Below, piece by piece: positions 61,931-64,000 of a DNA stretch of 64,000 nt. The stretch lies in NCBI GenBank assembly GCA_014338405.1, contig JTDE01000153.1, positions 243,559 to 307,558 of the forward strand, in the 5' to 3' direction. The position numbers and the translations under genes were made by a program. The stretch is from Paragonimus skrjabini miyazakii. Lineage: Eukaryota > Platyhelminthes > Trematoda > Plagiorchiida > Troglotrematidae. Each line of letters begins with the position of its first letter. Within the stretch, counting starts at the first letter, position 1. Under the pieces are notes generated by a model that saw only the letters and a list, made by a program, of their open reading frames with translations, had not been told where the DNA came from and searched no databases.

Positions 61931-62737
61931 TCAGGTGAGGACCCGTTGGACGTGTACGATGTGGGCGTGAGAAAAACGGGGGAGGATATTTCTGAAAAAT
62001 ACTGATTATTACATCAAATGACATCGTACTAGCTCTTTTCCAGATTGATCGATATCAGCATGTAACATGAGGCGAAACAGAAGTGTGGCTTACGTATTAA
62101 CTACGTTTAGCTGCTCCATAGGGGAGTATGAGAACAACTTGCTCGCATGTATCCTTGGAGGAGGTACCTCTAGTGAAACTCCGCTCTCAGAGCACGATAA
62201 GAAGCGTAGGAGTCTAAAGGTAAGTAGGAGTAGAGGACTGGCTTGTTTCTCTTTTTGTACGCTGGCAACGCAGCGTAGGTGGCATCCGCAGAAGTGAACT
62301 CTGATTAACGTGCTGCCCTCCGCTCATATTCTCTAGCTTCCTGATGGCTATCTTCGACAGTAATGAAACGCCGTAATGGAACTTACCAGTGTTCTTCAAA
62401 ACACGGATTCCTTGCAAGTGAAACGTACCCACAGGTAGCAGCGTGTAGGACAACAAAATTCATTGCCTTCAACTGCTTCACTGTTGGCTAAGCAGCCACT
62501 GCATCCCCCAACAGCAATGCATGGCTAATAGGTGTGATTTACTTTGTCTTCAAAAACTCACCTATATGGTACATCTGTAATTTCAACACCGCAGTATTCA
62601 TTCGTTCAAATAAGAGTATGTAATACTAGCGAGGTGCCATAAGTAATCAGTAAATACGAATTAGAAAGAACGAAAAACTTCACTGCAAGAGGGGGATGAT
62701 GACGAAATGCGTACTCACCCCCTGATGACGACGTATT

Positions 62738-63900
62738 TCACGTAACATAGGACAGCGACTTCAACGTAATGATGGTGAATATGGCCGAGGCCCGATAAGT
62801 GCACAGGCTGGATGAGAGAAAAGCATGGGAGCCAAAATCACGCACACGTACGAAGGGTATAAGGAATATAACATCATTCTGCTTTTCATGAATGCAGTAT
62901 AGCTTTTTGTTTATCAAAACACAATTTTCCGGAGACGTGCAAGAAATGTAGCAACTGAAGCGCACGATGAACATGTCACGCTTCGATTTAACTTGATTAT
63001 GTAGACTGATGTCATCCATCGTTGCATCGCTGCATGGTACGTGAGTGAGCATGGAGTATTTAAATACTCGAGTGTGCATTTGTGCAGCCGGCTTCCTCGT
63101 TCCCTTAACCAGACACAGGATGCTGTTCAGGAAACTTTCAAAATAAAGTGTCCAATAATCGTGCAGCGGTCCACTGCACATCATCGCACAAGTGAGTAAG
63201 ACATTGCACATTACAAATCAGTTGGTCGTCCCCATATAGATAGGCAAATTGATTAACAAACTTAACAAGCAAAAATCGGGCGCACTCAAGCAAGGACTGA
63301 CGCATACTGGGATGGGACAGTATGTAAACGGAAAGAAACAGGTTTAATAAGTTCTCATACGTGGAGTATGGGAAGAATGAACGCATAATAACAAGGCCCG
63401 AATATATATCTTTTTTAAACACGGACGCCATTGGCTTTGAAACGTTCGGAACTGGTAAACATACCACGGTTTTGGAGGAAGTCTATGGGTAGGTGTGAAA
63501 CGGATGCCTCTAGTTTGCTCTCAACAGCTCGTTGCAAATTGCTAGACGGACACAAGCCTTAACGTCTTTTTGACAAGCACCAAATGTGGTCTAGCCATTT
63601 CATGACACCAAGGAAAACAAGGTGCATCGGGTCAAGTGGGAAATCGGCGACCCTATTCAATGACAGTTAACGTAACATGGTGTTTCGGCGTAGGATTACT
63701 GTACATGATCCTTATTGGAAAGCATATGACGCTGTGTGCGTACCCAAATGAACCATGTACACCAATCAGGAACGTTGAAATCTCCGGCACACACGGCTGC
63801 ACAAACCTGTATGGGAAAACCCGAGCGAAAAGTGTGACGGATGTAGCACAACGTGTGACCACAAATGAATCATGTATACCAATCAGGAACACTGAAAGGT
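62738..63900 (-). pseudogene. CACTA-type (Tnp2/DUF4218-like) transposase, broken
   Basis: Minus-strand frames read VFLIGIH and TFLIGVH (duplicated, 63740-63900), DFPLDPMHLVFLGVMKWL (about 63600-63645), PIDFLQNRGMF, SERFKAN, YSGLVIMRSFFPYSTY, LLVKFVNQFAYLYG, NVQCLTHLCDD, and after a frameshift CSGPLHDYWTLYFESFLNS, LVKGTRKPAAQ and PENCVLINKKLYCI, ending at a stop at 62738. The D-x-M-H...GV-x-K-x-L block and the HL-DD...F-S-x-L...KGTRKP block are typical of CACTA/EnSpm Tnp2-type transposases. Several frameshifts and a tandem duplication show the copy is inactive. CACTA elements are known in schistosomes. Confidence 0.82.
63740..63900. repeat. Short tandem duplication inside transposase remnant
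   Basis: CCAAATGAACCATGTACACC at about 63744 and CACAAATGAATCATGTATAC at about 63861, each followed by CAATCAGGAAC and then CTGAAA or GTTGAAA, are two diverged copies about 115 bases apart. They encode the two FLIGxH stretches on the minus strand. Confidence 0.7.
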
Positions 63901-64000
63901 GAGGATATCTAAACGTAGCACCGATGTGTTGCTGACTAATACGTCTCAGGTAAGCCAATCGCGTGGCAAATAAAACGGACGGAAGCAGCACAATTTCGGT

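Noticed and set aside
1..64000. CRISPR arrays, bacterial operons or prophage
   Set aside because: No regularly spaced repeats or bacterial gene layout. Spliced exons and LINE/Penelope content show an animal genome.

Overview
The window looks like a non-coding-rich animal genome, most likely a parasitic flatworm and probably a trematode. Coding DNA is a small fraction, exons are short and intact, introns run to several kilobases, and decayed retroelements are dense. The elements include Penelope-like elements with a GIY-YIG domain, non-LTR reverse transcriptase, a CACTA-type transposase and tRNA-derived SINE-like repeats. Two 100-base N runs are scaffold gaps. The species cannot be named from the sequence alone.

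The one gene I can name is on the + strand, from about 3159 to 31201. It is the C-terminal two thirds of a paladin (PALD1-type) tyrosine-phosphatase-fold protein. Ten exons cover about 625 codons and end at a TGA at 31199-31201, with an AATAAA at 31391. The N-terminal part, including the first phosphatase loop, is not visible and probably lies upstream of the window. Nine exons fit exactly together with phase-0 introns. The junction of exons 3 and 4 (7457/7509) is one base out of frame, which suggests an assembly indel or a real lesion.

The paladin introns carry old repeats: two LTR-like repeats in opposite orientation (about 6640-6935 and 16745-16985), a minus-strand SINE-like copy (about 4885-5045), a tRNA-like sequence (about 21450-21535), a fold-back repeat (12313-12575), a LINE tail (26850-27080) and an AT microsatellite (28641-28694).

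From 31.2 kb to the end no complete cellular gene is visible. There is a likely terminal exon of an unidentified minus-strand gene (31604-31867), convergent with paladin, and a possible + strand exon cut by the gap at 41474. The rest is mainly transposon debris: a Penelope-like element (about 33850-35364), a second Penelope fragment (39020-39300), SINE-like copies (33140-33460, 39960-40290, 45600-45850), a LINE reverse transcriptase (48540-49740) and a LINE fragment (58328-58500) split by a Penelope insertion (57866-58314). At 61346-63900 on the minus strand is a decayed CACTA-type transposon with a transposase and a DUF4806-like companion.

The most unusual structure is at 52614-53908. An inverted repeat of about 330-base arms has had one arm interrupted by a 363-base Penelope-derived snap-back hairpin, flanked by an exact 11-bp target duplication. 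The same Penelope family made the 57866-58314 insertion, which has a 13-bp duplication and its own inverted ends. This suggests a family that regularly folds back on its own 3' end when it inserts.
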